Positions 63,632 through 64,000 of a stretch of DNA of 64,000 bases are shown in pieces (positions within the stretch are counted from its first letter, which is position 1; each line of letters starts with the position of its first letter). The position numbers and the translations under genes are program-made. Below the pieces are notes generated by a model. That model saw only the letters and a list, made by a program, of their open reading frames with translations, did not search any database and was not told the DNA's origin. The stretch covers positions 1-64,000 of the forward strand of contig CAMCVN010000003.1 of the NCBI GenBank assembly GCA_945881845.1. The letters are read 5' to 3'. Origin of the DNA: Bifidobacterium breve. Lineage in GTDB: Bacteria; Actinomycetota; Thermoleophilia; Solirubrobacterales; Solirubrobacteraceae.

Positions 63632-64000
63632 CTAGCGCTTGCTGAACTGAGGCCGCTTGCGGGCCTTCTTGAGACCGGCCTTCTTGCGTTCCTTGGCGCG
63701 AGCGTCGCGCGTAAGGAAGCCGCGGCTTTTGAGAGCGCCACGAAGATTCGGGTCAGCTTCAAGCAGCGCGCGTGAGATGCCGTGACGGAGCGCACCGGCT
63801 TGGGCTGAGACGCCACCGCCGTGCATCCGTGCGATTACGTCCATCTTGTCTTCAAAGCCGACGGCCTCGAGCGGCTGGCGGATGTTGCGCTGGAGCGCAG
63901 GGCGCGGGAAGAAATCATCGATCGAACGACCGTTGATCAGGTACTCGCCCTTGCCGGGCTTAAGAATGACGCGAGCGACCGCCCGCTTGCGCTTGCCGGT
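63632..64000 (-). CDS. rpsI: 30S ribosomal protein S9 (partial, 5' end beyond window)
   Basis: The minus-strand frame is open to the window edge and begins mid-gene with [20 protein letters not shown]. It continues through [14 protein letters not shown] and ends in the S9 hallmark [12 protein letters not shown] tail that reaches the ribosomal P site. The track's 63844 start is internal. The stop codon lies in the 12-bp palindrome AGCGCTAGCGCT (63628-63639). Confidence 0.97.
   Translation of the reverse strand, partial: TGKRKRAVARVILKPGKGEYLINGRSIDDFFPRPALQRNIRQPLEAVGFEDKMDVIARMHGGGVSAQAGALRHGISRALLEADPNLRGALKSRGFLTRDARAKERKKAGLKKARKRPQFSKR

Overview
The window looks like a chromosomal segment of an actinobacterium, most likely class Thermoleophilia (Solirubrobacterales-like). 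The grounds are the fairly high GC content, ATGA/GTGA translational coupling in operons, many start codons a few bases downstream of a TANNNT -10 box (leaderless transcripts), a complete mreBCD-mrdA-rodA elongation cluster in an otherwise actinobacterial gene set, and caa3-type oxidases with subunit II-cytochrome c fusions. The lineage call is inference from gene content and order, not a database match.

Layout. 1-500: tRNA-Ala and a VOC protein. 500-25,000: an almost unbroken minus-strand housekeeping run. Read in the direction of transcription it is tig, clpP, clpX, a small conserved protein, valS, folC, a 38-aa membrane peptide overlapping folC, a zinc-ribbon membrane protein, ndk, maf, mreB, mreC, mreD, mrdA, rodA, rng, rplU, rpmA, (an SDR gene inserted on the plus strand), obg, proB, proA, nadD, rsfS, apt and a beta-carbonic anhydrase. 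It joins protein quality control, cell elongation, translation/ribosome maturation and nucleotide/proline/NAD metabolism. 25,100-27,400: an accessory patch beside tRNA-His with a DM13-domain membrane protein and three tandem copies of a short gene. The copies share a nearly invariant N-terminal half and upstream region but have unrelated C-terminal tails.

27,400-41,400: tRNA-His, tRNA-Arg, tRNA-Pro, and mixed metabolic and stress genes: cupin, BASS transporter, DUF1015, OsmC, Nudix, 1-Cys peroxiredoxin, acyl-CoA dehydrogenase, ogt, trxB, flippase-like protein, PAP2-type protein, epimerase, C26 glutamine-amidotransferase-like hydrolase, enoyl-CoA hydratase. 41,400-52,200: a respiratory region with two haem-copper oxidases. 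The first subunit I carries the A1 signature (GHPEVY); the second carries the A2 signature (YSHPAVY). Around them are ctaB, subunit III, three very small membrane proteins, a two-repeat USP-like protein and a lipoprotein that fuses cytochrome c to a cupredoxin.

52,200-64,000: small zinc-ribbon and secreted proteins, a HIT hydrolase and an M28 peptidase. A second minus-strand run then reads rpsI (partial), glmM, glmS, acpS, nnr, a CBS protein, alr and a CCA/poly(A) polymerase, which serves wall precursor synthesis, ACP activation, NAD(P)HX repair and tRNA processing.

The best candidate for an undescribed system is the 25.9-27.4 kb leader/variable-tail peptide family. Its architecture is that of ribosomal natural-product (RiPP) precursors with a Nif11-like leader and a GG at the leader/core junction. 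No modification enzyme is visible in the window.
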